This document shows, in pieces, positions 26,767 to 35,533 of a DNA stretch of 64,000 nucleotides. The DNA is taken from NCBI RefSeq assembly GCF_019722725.1, contig NZ_CP077941.1, positions 1,550,001 through 1,614,000 on the forward strand, read 5' to 3'. The translations under genes and the position numbers were made by a program. Below the pieces are notes generated by a model. The model did no database searches, was not told the origin of the DNA, and saw only the letters and a program-made list of their open reading frames with translations. Position 1 is the stretch's first letter; the number at the start of each line of letters is the position of its first letter. The DNA comes from Vreelandella profundi (lineage in GTDB: Bacteria; Pseudomonadota; Gammaproteobacteria; Pseudomonadales; Halomonadaceae).

Positions 26767-28482
26767 TTGTCGCACGCCCAGTTGCTCATCAGTTATGGTC
26801 AAGCGTTTGTCGCCCCCGACCGGCGCCTACATCGCAGTTCAATGTCAGTACGCTTTCCTGAGGCACCGCTACTGCGCGCAAAAGGCGGCTGTGCGGTAAT
26901 TAGCGATTCGATTTCACGCAATACCATGGCCAAACAGGCGGGCGATCTCAGCGTACGTGGCTTTCTGGCGGACTACTTTTCTACTCCTGATCACTGGGAT
27001 GTCAAAACATCTGCCACCCGCGTGCTGCGGGCACTGAATAGCTGGTGCTATAGCCAAAGCCAGCATGTTAAAGAAGGCAGCTTCGTTTCCTCTATGTCCG
27101 CCATGGTCTTTCGTGGCCGTGAAGCTCATCTTTTTCATATGGGCGATACGCTGGTCTTTCGTCTGCGCGGCGCAGAGTTTGAGCAGCTAAGTCGCGACCA
27201 TGTGACGGACGTGGGCGGCTACCGCTATCCTTCGCGGGCGCTCGGCATGGACGGCAGTGTCGACATTGATTACACCCATATCGCGTTAAAACAGGGTGAT
27301 TTGTTTCTTTTTACTACGCAGGGGGTGCGCGGCACGCTGCTACCTTCAGACTACGTGCGCTTGATTCGCCAAGACGCTAGTGATCTAGACGCTGCCTGTG
27401 AGCGTTTAGCGGATGAGGCAAAGCAGCGTGCCCAGGAGCGTGGCTATGGAGGCGATCAGTTTTGCTTCCAGCTGGTTCGCATAGATGAATTGCCAGAGGA
27501 AACAACCGAGCGTCCTGGGCAGCTCTATGGCGATTTGCCCATTCCGCCTGAGCTGGCGCCGGGGGATCGCTTAGATGGCCTTGAGGTGCTCGCAGTGCTG
27601 TCACGAACGGCTCAGTCTAGGGTTTATCGCGTTCGCGATGTGCACAGCGAGCGCGAAATGGTAATGAAAGCGCCCAGCCCCGAGCTTTCATTACGCAACG
27701 CCTACCTTGAGCATTTTATGCTGCAACAGTGGGTCGTAGAGCGGGTTAATTCTCCCTTTGTCGTCAAAGTGATGGAGCGGGCTCGTTCGCGTCGCTACCT
27801 CTACTACCTTATGCAGCATATAGAGGGGGAGACGCTGCGCCAGTGGGCAGAGCGCCATCCGCAGGCGAGCCTGGTTCAGCGGCTTGATATCGCCAATCAG
27901 CTGGGCAAGGCGGTGCAGGCTCTGCATCACCGGGATATTATTCATCAGCAAATTGGTCCTGATAATATTCTCATCGATCTACACGGTAAGCTGGTGTTGA
28001 CAGACTTTAGCGCTTGTCACATGCGTGATGGCGAAGGGCATCGGCATTCTGGAGAGTTGCTTAGTCAAGTTGGCCTTAACGAGCACACCGCCCCAGAATA
28101 TGCCCTGGGCGATACCATCGGCCGTCGCAGCGATCAATATTCGCTAGCATCCACCGTCTATTGGCTGTTGACCGGTGCTTTGCCCTACACCTTGACGCCG
28201 AACCGGCTGCGCAGCCATACCGATCTTGAAGAGCTAACGTTTCGCAGCGCGCGCACGACGAATCCTGAAATTTCCCCCGACTTAGACGATGCGCTGCGCC
28301 GGGCGTTGGACCCGCAGCGAGCGCTGCGCTTTAGGCGCATGTCAGAATTTATGCACGCAATACGCGTGCCGCTCGGGCGTCGCTCTGCTCAAGATGAGAG
28401 TCGTCAGGAGCCGCGCCGTTTCTGGCAAGGCGTGGCAGGGATTTTACTGCTGCTGCTGGTGCTTTCCTGGCTATTACGCTAA
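26767..28482 (+). CDS. PP2C-like / Ser-Thr kinase-like membrane protein with degenerate active sites
   Basis: 571 residues, starting at TTG 26767, which has an ideal AGGAGG 5 nt upstream. Residues 1-240 form a PP2C-like domain, 265-535 a protein-kinase-like domain, and 553-570 a C-terminal membrane anchor. The family is annotated as bifunctional kinase/phosphatase, but here key residues are changed. The metal-binding TDG of PP2C is TQG (Q185), and the DGV motif is DSI (47-49). In the kinase the VAIK-type Lys301 is kept, but HRDxKPxN is HQQIGPDN (393-400), so the catalytic Asp is Gln395 and the Lys is Gly397. DFG is DFS (413-415). APE (442-444) is kept. It may act as a binding or scaffold protein. 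Confidence 0.85.
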   Translation: MSHAQLLISYGQAFVAPDRRLHRSSMSVRFPEAPLLRAKGGCAVISDSISRNTMAKQAGDLSVRGFLADYFSTPDHWDVKTSATRVLRALNSWCYSQSQHVKEGSFVSSMSAMVFRGREAHLFHMGDTLVFRLRGAEFEQLSRDHVTDVGGYRYPSRALGMDGSVDIDYTHIALKQGDLFLFTTQGVRGTLLPSDYVRLIRQDASDLDAACERLADEAKQRAQERGYGGDQFCFQLVRIDELPEETTERPGQLYGDLPIPPELAPGDRLDGLEVLAVLSRTAQSRVYRVRDVHSEREMVMKAPSPELSLRNAYLEHFMLQQWVVERVNSPFVVKVMERARSRRYLYYLMQHIEGETLRQWAERHPQASLVQRLDIANQLGKAVQALHHRDIIHQQIGPDNILIDLHGKLVLTDFSACHMRDGEGHRHSGELLSQVGLNEHTAPEYALGDTIGRRSDQYSLASTVYWLLTGALPYTLTPNRLRSHTDLEELTFRSARTTNPEISPDLDDALRRALDPQRALRFRRMSEFMHAIRVPLGRRSAQDESRQEPRRFWQGVAGILLLLLVLSWLLR

Positions 28483-28493
28483 ACGCAAAGTAT

Positions 28494-28533
28494 AAAAAAA
28501 CGGGGCGATGACTAACGTCATCGCCCCGTTTTT
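28494..28533. terminator. Bidirectional terminator between the kinase-like gene and pfk
   Basis: Perfect 12-bp stem CGGGGCGATGAC / GTCATCGCCCCG with loop TAAC, preceded by seven A and followed by five T. It serves both convergent genes. Confidence 0.92.
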
Positions 28534-28573
28534 GATGGTGCTTTTATCGCTAGGCTTTTTATCTCTAAGCTTT

Positions 28574-29833
28574 TTACAGCGTAAAGACCGGCAGCTTACG
28601 CTCAGCTTTGGCTAGCTTCAGCTTGGCTACTTTAGGAAGGCCGTTTTCAAACGGTGGGAAATCTTCACCTTGGATAAGCGGTGAAAGATAGTCGCGGCAC
28701 GCCTGCGTAATGCCAAGTCCGTTAGCGCTAATAAAGTCGCGGGGCATGAATTTCTCTTGATTAGCCACCTGAGACAGCGGGGCAGAAATCACATCCCACT
28801 GGTAAGGATTCTGAGAAATGCGGCGAATGGCCGGCATCATGGCGTTTTTGCCAGCAAGCGCCAGCGTTACCGCTTCGTAGCCGACCGCGTAGGCTTGCTC
28901 AACGTCGGTTTTAGACGCCAAGTGGCGCGCGGCACGTTGAAGGTAGTCAGCGACCGCCCAGTGATATTTGTAGCCCAGATCTTGTTTGATCATGCCGGCA
29001 AGCGTCGGCGCTACGCCGCCTAACTGGCGATGGCCAAAGGCATCGGTGTTGCCCGCATCGGCCAAGAAGGTGCCGTCTTCGTAACGGGCGCCTTCTGACA
29101 CCACAATCACACAGTAACCGTACTGCTTAACGCATTCTTCAACCCGCGCCATGGCCGCTTTACGGTTGAAGGGGATTTCCGGGAAGATAATTAGGTGCGG
29201 CGGCTCGCCTTCCTCTTGACCTGCTAAGCCACCCGCGGCGGCAATCCAGCCGGCATGGCGACCCATCACTTCAAGCACGAACACCTTAGTGGACGTTGCG
29301 CACATAGAAGCGATATCCAACGACGCTTCAAGCGTTGAAGTTGCAATATACTTAGCAACGCTGCCAAAGCCCGGGCTGTTGTCGGTGATCGGTAGATCGT
29401 TATCGACGGTTTTGGGCACGTGGATGGCGGTGAGCGGGTAGCCCAGCTTTTCGGAAAGCTGCGAGACTTTTAAGCAGGTGTCGGCGCTGTCGCCACCGCC
29501 GTTGTAGAAGAAGTAGCGAATGTCGTGCGCTTTAAAGACTTCAATCAAGCGCTCGTACTGAGCACGATGCGTATCGATATCTTTCAGCTTATAGCGGCAC
29601 GAACCAAAAGCACCACCGGGGGTGTGGCGCAGTGCAGCAATCGCTTCGTCAGATTCTTGGGTAACATCGATGAGGTCTTCGGTTAGAGCGCCAATAATGC
29701 CGTTATGACCGGCGTACACCTTGCCAATTTGATCGGGCGCTTGGCGGCAGGCTTCAATAACGCCACAGGCGCTGGCGTTAATGACGGCGGTGACGCCACC
29801 GGACTGGGCGTAAAAGGCATTATGCTGGGCCAT
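28574..29833 (-). CDS. pfp: 6-phosphofructokinase, probably PPi-dependent
   Basis: 419 residues from the ATG at 29833. It belongs to the PFK family of about 420 aa found in methanotrophs and halophiles. The substrate loop reads PKTVDND (E. coli ATP-PFK has GTIDND; Lys in place of Gly marks PPi users). The phosphoryl-donor site reads GGGDSAD, not the GGDGS of ATP enzymes. These point to PPi as donor, making the step reversible. MGRHAGWIAAAGG is the fructose-phosphate-binding segment. The annotation 6-phosphofructokinase is secure; the donor is inferred from these residues. Confidence 0.88.
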   Translation of the reverse strand: MAQHNAFYAQSGGVTAVINASACGVIEACRQAPDQIGKVYAGHNGIIGALTEDLIDVTQESDEAIAALRHTPGGAFGSCRYKLKDIDTHRAQYERLIEVFKAHDIRYFFYNGGGDSADTCLKVSQLSEKLGYPLTAIHVPKTVDNDLPITDNSPGFGSVAKYIATSTLEASLDIASMCATSTKVFVLEVMGRHAGWIAAAGGLAGQEEGEPPHLIIFPEIPFNRKAAMARVEECVKQYGYCVIVVSEGARYEDGTFLADAGNTDAFGHRQLGGVAPTLAGMIKQDLGYKYHWAVADYLQRAARHLASKTDVEQAYAVGYEAVTLALAGKNAMMPAIRRISQNPYQWDVISAPLSQVANQEKFMPRDFISANGLGITQACRDYLSPLIQGEDFPPFENGLPKVAKLKLAKAERKLPVFTL

Positions 29834-29988
29834 GGAACGTCTCATCTCTTGAAAACGGATAGGGTGAATCGTAATCAGATGCCATCACTAGACAAAACGA
29901 CTAATGATGGCCGGTTCAGCTTTTAGATCATGTAGCGTGGCAAAGTTTAGCGCAAAGCCATGATGGCTGCATCAGCGGCGATCGCTGG

Positions 29989-30657
29989 TTAATCGGGGCC
30001 ATCCATTTCTTGCTCGCGCTGGGCTAGCTCCCAGCCGCCAAGGTCTTTGTAGCGATTAACCATGGCGCAAAATAGCTCAGCGGTACGCTCGGTATCGTAG
30101 CGAGCGGAATGCGCGGCTTTATTATCAAACTCAATGCCGGCAGCCCTGCAGGCGCGCGCCAGCACCGTTTGACCATATACCAAGCCTGCCAGCGTTGCCG
30201 TGTCAAAACTCGAAAACGGATGGAAGGGGTTACGCTTAATGCCGCAGCGATTAACCGCTGCGTTCAAAAAACCTTGGTCAAATGCCGCGTTATGGCCCAC
30301 CAGAATAGCCCGCGTGCAGTCATGCGCTTTCAGCGATTTACGAATGGGGCGAAAAATCTCTCCCAGCGCGTCAGCCTCGCTAAGCGCCACTTGGCGACGC
30401 AGTGGGTCGTCTAGATTGATACCGGTAAAATCGAGTGCCGACTGCTCCACATTAGATCCTTCAAAAGGCTCAATATGGTAAGCATAGGTAGCATCAGGAA
30501 GCAGGTTGCCTTCTGGATCCATGGTTAGCGTGACGGCGGCTATCTCAAGCACAGCGTCGCCTTGGGCATTAAATCCCCCGGTTTCTAAGTCAATGACCAC
30601 GGGTAGGTAACTACGAAAACGTTGGGCCATTAATTCGCGGGCAATTGCCTCGCTCAT
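29989..30657 (-). CDS. rnt: Ribonuclease T
   Basis: 222 residues, DEDDh exonuclease. The ExoI motif is [11 protein letters not shown] (Asp/Glu, about 20-30), with [11 protein letters not shown] (ExoII Asp, about 122-132) and [15 protein letters not shown] (ExoIII His/Asp, about 182-196). It trims the 3' ends of tRNA CCA turnover intermediates and other stable RNAs. It is divergent from argG with a 226-bp gap. Length agrees with family (E. coli 215). Confidence 0.95.
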   Translation of the reverse strand: MSEAIARELMAQRFRSYLPVVIDLETGGFNAQGDAVLEIAAVTLTMDPEGNLLPDATYAYHIEPFEGSNVEQSALDFTGINLDDPLRRQVALSEADALGEIFRPIRKSLKAHDCTRAILVGHNAAFDQGFLNAAVNRCGIKRNPFHPFSSFDTATLAGLVYGQTVLARACRAAGIEFDNKAAHSARYDTERTAELFCAMVNRYKDLGGWELAQREQEMDGPD

Positions 30658-30883
30658 GCAGCTCTCCTTAGTAAAGCGAGTAATCAGTCAATATAAGCGG
30701 TGTGCCACCGCTTTGAATGGATTGATTCTAGCAGCTTTACCCCCCAAGCGTCGTTGGCGGTATTCGCTGGGCATTGAGAACGCTATACTCAAGGTCCGTT
30801 GCAAAGATATATCGGTTAGCCGTGTGCTAATTGATAGTGCCTTTTTCGCTAATGAATTTCGTATAGTCAATGAGGAGCAAAGA

Positions 30884-32104
30884 ATGTCCGATGTCAAAAA
30901 GGTTGTGCTGGCATATTCAGGCGGCCTGGACACATCCGTTATCGTTAAGTGGTTGCAAGAAACTTACAACTGCGAGGTAGTTACTTTTACTGCCGACATC
31001 GGTCAGGGCGAAGAAGTCGAGCCAGCCCGCACTAAGGCGCAAGCCCTTGGTGTAAAAGAAATCTACATCGAAGACCTGCGCGAAGAGTTTGTCCGCGACT
31101 ACGTCTACCCCATGTTTCGCGCCAACACTATTTATGAAGGCGAGTACTTGCTAGGCACGTCGATTGCTCGTCCGCTGATCGCTAAACGATTGATTGAGAT
31201 CGCCAATGAAACCGGTGCCGATGCCATTTCTCACGGCGCCACCGGTAAAGGCAATGATCAGGTGCGCTTTGAGCTTGGTGGCTATGCGTTAAAGCCGGGC
31301 GTTAAAGTCATCGCCCCTTGGCGTGAGTGGGATTTAACCTCGCGTGAAAAATTGATGGCCTATTGTGAAGAGCACAATATCCCCGTTGATTTTGCCAATA
31401 AGAAGAAAAAATCGCCTTACTCCATGGATGCCAACCTGCTGCATATTTCTTATGAAGGCGGCATTTTGGAAGATCCGTGGGCCGAAGCAGAAGACGATAT
31501 GTGGCGCTGGAGCGTTTCTCCTGAAGCCGCGCCTGATAAAGCAACCTACGTTGAACTGACGTTTGAAAAGGGCGACATTGTGGCCATCGACGGCGAGCCG
31601 TTGAAAGCCCACGAAGTGCTTGAAAAACTCAATAAGCTAGGTGGCGATAACGGCATTGGCCGTTTGGATATTGTCGAAAACCGCTATGTGGGCATGAAGT
31701 CTCGCGGCTGTTACGAAACGCCAGGGGGCACCATTATGCTGCGTGCCCACCGCGCTATTGAGTCACTGACGCTAGACCGCGAAGAAGCTCACCTGAAAGA
31801 TCAGCTGATGCCGAAATATGCAGAAGTGATCTATAACGGCTACTGGTGGAGCCCTGAGCGTCGCATGCTTCAAGCGGCTATCGACGAAACGCAGAAAAAC
31901 GTTGCTGGCGTCGTGCGCATGAAACTTTATAAAGGCAATGCGACCGTTGTTGGCCGTAAATCTGACGAGTCGCTCTTTGATGAGTCAATTGCGACCTTTG
32001 AAGATGACGCGGGCGCCTATAACCAGAAAGATGCAGAAGGCTTTATTAAGCTTAACGCGCTACGTCTGCGGATTGCCGCAGGCAAAGGGCGTAAACAAAG
32101 CTAA
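30884..32104 (+). CDS. argG: Argininosuccinate synthase
   Basis: 406 residues from the ATG at 30884, preceded by GAGGAG; the frame is open further upstream but without support. The ATP-pyrophosphatase P-loop AYSGGLDTS (about 10-18) and [16 protein letters not shown] (about 116-131) are intact. It condenses citrulline and aspartate using ATP, releasing PPi, in arginine synthesis. It is not linked to argH here. The leader of about 200 bases after rnt should hold the promoter; no ARG box was recognised with confidence. Confidence 0.97.
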   Translation: MSDVKKVVLAYSGGLDTSVIVKWLQETYNCEVVTFTADIGQGEEVEPARTKAQALGVKEIYIEDLREEFVRDYVYPMFRANTIYEGEYLLGTSIARPLIAKRLIEIANETGADAISHGATGKGNDQVRFELGGYALKPGVKVIAPWREWDLTSREKLMAYCEEHNIPVDFANKKKKSPYSMDANLLHISYEGGILEDPWAEAEDDMWRWSVSPEAAPDKATYVELTFEKGDIVAIDGEPLKAHEVLEKLNKLGGDNGIGRLDIVENRYVGMKSRGCYETPGGTIMLRAHRAIESLTLDREEAHLKDQLMPKYAEVIYNGYWWSPERRMLQAAIDETQKNVAGVVRMKLYKGNATVVGRKSDESLFDESIATFEDDAGAYNQKDAEGFIKLNALRLRIAAGKGRKQS

Positions 32105-32132
32105 TTAAGCGCTGATACAACGCTGCATTTAC

Positions 32133-32169
32133 CTTGTAGGGCGGTAGGTACAAACGGCCGTCCTACAAG
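32133..32169. repeat. REP-like palindrome, copy 2
   Basis: CTTGTAGGGCGG pairs with CCGTCCTACAAG (12 bp, one G-T pair). The right arm matches copy 1 at 6225-6250. It lies 28 bases after the argG stop and just before the HlyU-family gene. Confidence 0.5.
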
Positions 32170-32182
32170 AAAAGGAGTGACG

Positions 32183-32539
32183 ATGCTTAAAAAAATCTTA
32201 TCCGGGCTCTTTGGTAATAGGCCCCCAACTGCCTCAGGTGCTACCACTGACGCCGCCGAGCCTGTGGAATATAAGGGCTACTGGATTGTGCCCCAGCCCG
32301 ATAATAAGAGCGGCCAATACCGCGTGAGCGGTTGGATTCGTAAGCCGGGTACGTCAGAAGAAACGCTCGAACATCGTTTTGAACGTTCCGACATGCTGCC
32401 TAGCCGTGAAGCCTGTGACGCCATGATGCTTACTAAAGCACAGCGCTATATTGATGAAGTGGGTGAAGCCATGTTCGAGCCAGACCCACGTCATGATACA
32501 GAAATGAATAGCACGGATATGAATAGCGACGACCGCTAG
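32183..32539 (+). CDS. HlyU family transcriptional regulator-like protein
   Basis: 118 residues. It matches the small HlyU family (PF10115), with the central EYKGYWIVPQPDNKSGQYRVSG (about 28-49) and RSDMLPSREACDAMMLTKAQRYIDE (about 72-96). The ATG at 32183 is favoured by AAAGGAG upstream. The family name comes from a Vibrio hemolysin regulator; many members have no known function and this one lacks a visible DNA-binding motif. It sits 78 bp after argG, with the REP-like palindrome between. Confidence 0.75.
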   Translation: MLKKILSGLFGNRPPTASGATTDAAEPVEYKGYWIVPQPDNKSGQYRVSGWIRKPGTSEETLEHRFERSDMLPSREACDAMMLTKAQRYIDEVGEAMFEPDPRHDTEMNSTDMNSDDR

Positions 32540-32588
32540 CACTTTTTTTTAAAACGTCGACGTGCCTCTTAGCGTGATAAGCCGCGAA

Positions 32589-35321
32589 TTAGCTGTTCGG
32601 CGCGGCGGGTAGCTCTAGTGTCAAGCAAGCGCCGCCTAAGTGTTTAGCATCCTCCACCCAGAGTCTTCCCCCCAGATGCACGATTATTCCCCGGCTGATC
32701 GGCAGGCCTAGACCGCTGCCTCTTGGCCGACCACGGGGAATATCAGCATCCTGCTGTAGTTGATGGAATTTTTCAAATACCCGCTCGCGCTCATCCATGC
32801 TGATACCCGCACCGTTATCCTCAACGCTTAAGCGGTAATGGTCACGATGGCGATATAGCGCCAGGCGTACTTTGGGCTGCAGTCGATCAGCAAACTTACC
32901 CGCGTTATCAAGTAAATTGATGATAACTTGCTCTAGGCGATCCTGATCGCCAACGATCATTGCCGGGTCGACCTCTAAGCTGATGTCTAGGGTAACGCCG
33001 CGTTCTTCATGTAGATGCGCAATAGCATTAATGCTTTGCCGAGCCAGCGCGGTCAGGTCAAGTGGCACCGGGTTTAGCGTTAGGCGGCCACTTTCTAAAC
33101 GCGCAAGGTCCAGTATCTCTTCAATTAGACGTGATAGCCGCTGGCTTTCATGTACGATCACGCCAAGAAAATGCTGGCGCTTCTCGCTGGGGAGCTGGTC
33201 GCTATCTCGCAAGATTTCAGCGAAGGCGCGGATGGACGTTAGCGGTGTGCGCAGTTCGTGACTGACCATGGCGACAAACTCATCTTTTAAGCGGTCTAGC
33301 TCGCGCAGGCGCTCGTTGGCGCTGCGCAACTCTTCGCCAATCTGCACCAGCTGCTGAGATTTTTGCTCTAACCGGCGGTTGTACTCTAGCGTTTGTGAGG
33401 TAGTGTCAAGAATGCTAAGAATCGACTCAATATCCAGCGCTTCACCGCGCACCACTGAGTTGATCAGCACCCGCGCGGAGGCGCTGCCCAATGACCCGGC
33501 GAGGGCCTGCTCTGCGCGGGTAATGAGCTCAGTGGAAGCCGGTTGATCCGCCTCAAACACGCTTTTGTTATTGCTATAGCTGAAGATGCGGCGAGTGGTT
33601 TGAAGGCCTAGGTAGCGAACAAGTAATTCGTTCAGCGCGCCTTGAGTAGTTTGCCCGCGCCATAGCGGGGCAGTGGTCAGGTTAGGGTGCATAGCCTCAG
33701 TGAAGAGCGCGGCTTGGGTTTGCTCAAGGGGCGTAGGGCGGGTAAACAGCGACACGCCAACTAAAAGCCCGACGTTTACCAGCATGCTCCACAGCAGTGA
33801 GTGGCTGTAAATATCCCAGTTTTCGAGCCCGAATAGGGCGTAAGGAGTGAGCCAAGTGATCCCCCAAGGGCCTTCGGTGAGCAGCGCAGCGTTCAACCAC
33901 CCTGACTGAGCAAAGCCCGGAAGCAGTAGCGTATAGCACCACACTAAAAAGCCGGCGATCAATCCACACGTGGCCCCTTGGCGTGTTGCGCCGCGCCAGT
34001 AAAGGCCAATCAACAGCGCCGGGGCAAACTGGGCTGCCCCCGCGAAGGACACAAGTCCGATGGTGACGAGGCTATAGGAATCACCAATCAGGGCGTGGTA
34101 GAGATAACCGAGCAATAGAATAAGCACAATGGCTACGCGGCGAATACCCAGCAGCCAGCCGGCAAGCTCCCCTTTAGTGCTCAGGTGTAACCGCCGTGAG
34201 CGCAGCAGTAGCGGCATCACCAGCTGATTGCTCACCATGGTGGAAAGCGCAATGGTTTCGACAATCACCATGCCGGTGGCCGCCGAAAGGCCACCGATAA
34301 ACACTAATAGCGGTAAACCTTCCACGCCTGCTGAGAGCGGCAGCGTTAGCACAAAGCTGTCAGGGTCGCCTGCGCTAGCGCCTAGCAGCATGCCCGCCAG
34401 GGCAATGGGTATGACGAAGAGATTAATCAGCAGCATATAAAGCGGAAATAGCCAGCTCGCCCGGGTTAAATGCTGCTCATCAACGTTTTCAACGACTAAC
34501 ACTTGGAATTGGCGGGGCAGCGTTAAAAATGCCAGAAAGGCCAGCACTAGCATGCCCACCCATCCGGTAACGCCACCCGGCACGCGATCGAGCCGCATGC
34601 TGTCTACTAGCTCAGGCGTGGCCGCCACCTGCGAAAATAGCGCGCCGGGCCCTTCAAACATCACAAAAACCACGAAGATACCGACCGCCATAAAGGCCAC
34701 CAGCTTGACCAGCGATTCTAAAGCGATAGCGGCAACCATTCCTTCGTGGCGTTCGCTGGCATCCAGATGGCGGGTGCCAAAAAGGATAATAAACACGGCC
34801 AATACCAGCGCGACCCAAAGCGATTTATCCATCCAGAAGCGTTCATCGATCAGCGTGGTATCGGGCGTGTAGGGGTAGTTAATTAGCACCGCGTGACTAA
34901 CGGTAATGGCTTTTAACTGCAGCGCAATATAGGGCGTGATGCTGATCAGCGCCATTAGCGCTACCAGCGCACCTAAGCCGGCACTTTTGCCATAGCGGGC
35001 ACTAATAAAGTCGGCAATAGAGGTGATGCGTTGGCGTGCAGCGATACGCACCATTTTGCGAATAACCGAGGGCGCCAGCAGCATGGCCAGCGTAGGGCCT
35101 AAGTAGATAAGCAAAAAACTAGGACCATACGCTGCGGCTCGGCCCACGCTGCCATAAAATGTCCAGGCGGTGCAGTAAACGGCAATAGAAAGGGCATAGA
35201 CAGTGGGTGACCCGATCAGCGAGCGGCCCTGCTCAGCCCGCCGATCACCCCAAGCGGCGACCACAAAAAGTAGCGCAAGGTAGCCAAAGGCTGTGCCAAG
35301 AATAATCGGCTCAGTGCGCAT
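32589..35321 (-). CDS. CbrA-like sensor histidine kinase with sodium:solute symporter domain
   Basis: 910 residues from the ATG at 35321, which follows the upstream stop by 2 bases. The N-terminal about 500 residues form about 13 membrane helices of the sodium:solute symporter fold. A linker follows, then a HisKA domain with the phospho-acceptor His688 in VSHELRTPLTSI. The HATPase domain has N-box INLLDNAGKF, G1 EDNGAGIS and G2 GSGLGLPISRG. This is the CbrA architecture, which in Pseudomonas senses carbon/nitrogen balance. No cbrB-like sigma-54 activator is nearby; the only receiver is the single-domain protein at 37590. Last gene of an overlapping operon. Confidence 0.88.
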   Translation of the reverse strand: MRTEPIILGTAFGYLALLFVVAAWGDRRAEQGRSLIGSPTVYALSIAVYCTAWTFYGSVGRAAAYGPSFLLIYLGPTLAMLLAPSVIRKMVRIAARQRITSIADFISARYGKSAGLGALVALMALISITPYIALQLKAITVSHAVLINYPYTPDTTLIDERFWMDKSLWVALVLAVFIILFGTRHLDASERHEGMVAAIALESLVKLVAFMAVGIFVVFVMFEGPGALFSQVAATPELVDSMRLDRVPGGVTGWVGMLVLAFLAFLTLPRQFQVLVVENVDEQHLTRASWLFPLYMLLINLFVIPIALAGMLLGASAGDPDSFVLTLPLSAGVEGLPLLVFIGGLSAATGMVIVETIALSTMVSNQLVMPLLLRSRRLHLSTKGELAGWLLGIRRVAIVLILLLGYLYHALIGDSYSLVTIGLVSFAGAAQFAPALLIGLYWRGATRQGATCGLIAGFLVWCYTLLLPGFAQSGWLNAALLTEGPWGITWLTPYALFGLENWDIYSHSLLWSMLVNVGLLVGVSLFTRPTPLEQTQAALFTEAMHPNLTTAPLWRGQTTQGALNELLVRYLGLQTTRRIFSYSNNKSVFEADQPASTELITRAEQALAGSLGSASARVLINSVVRGEALDIESILSILDTTSQTLEYNRRLEQKSQQLVQIGEELRSANERLRELDRLKDEFVAMVSHELRTPLTSIRAFAEILRDSDQLPSEKRQHFLGVIVHESQRLSRLIEEILDLARLESGRLTLNPVPLDLTALARQSINAIAHLHEERGVTLDISLEVDPAMIVGDQDRLEQVIINLLDNAGKFADRLQPKVRLALYRHRDHYRLSVEDNGAGISMDERERVFEKFHQLQQDADIPRGRPRGSGLGLPISRGIIVHLGGRLWVEDAKHLGGACLTLELPAAPNS

Positions 35322-35323
35322 CG

Positions 35324-35533
35324 TTAGCGATCCGCATGATGTTCCATTAGCCACGCAGTTAAGCCGATCACGACGGCCCAAGCGCTAAATAAATATAGTG
35401 GCAGCCAGCCCACATGAAGCGTGGTTAAGCGGTCTACGACGATAATCAGCGGCGGGCAGAACAGCAGCAAGGCAACGGCCACTAAGGCCATTAAGCGTTC
35501 TGACTTACGTGATTTTTCGCCGCTGGGTTTCAT
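35324..35533 (-). CDS. Small membrane protein upstream of the CbrA-like kinase (CbrX-like)
   Basis: 69 residues with two hydrophobic segments (about 14-34 and 41-62) and a positively charged N-terminus (MKPSGEKSRKSER). Its start overlaps the exonuclease stop as ATGA, and its stop lies 2 bases before the kinase ATG, so the three are translationally coupled. Small proteins in this position are known as CbrX in pseudomonads; homology cannot be proved from so short a sequence. Confidence 0.7.
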   Translation of the reverse strand: MKPSGEKSRKSERLMALVAVALLLFCPPLIIVVDRLTTLHVGWLPLYLFSAWAVVIGLTAWLMEHHADR

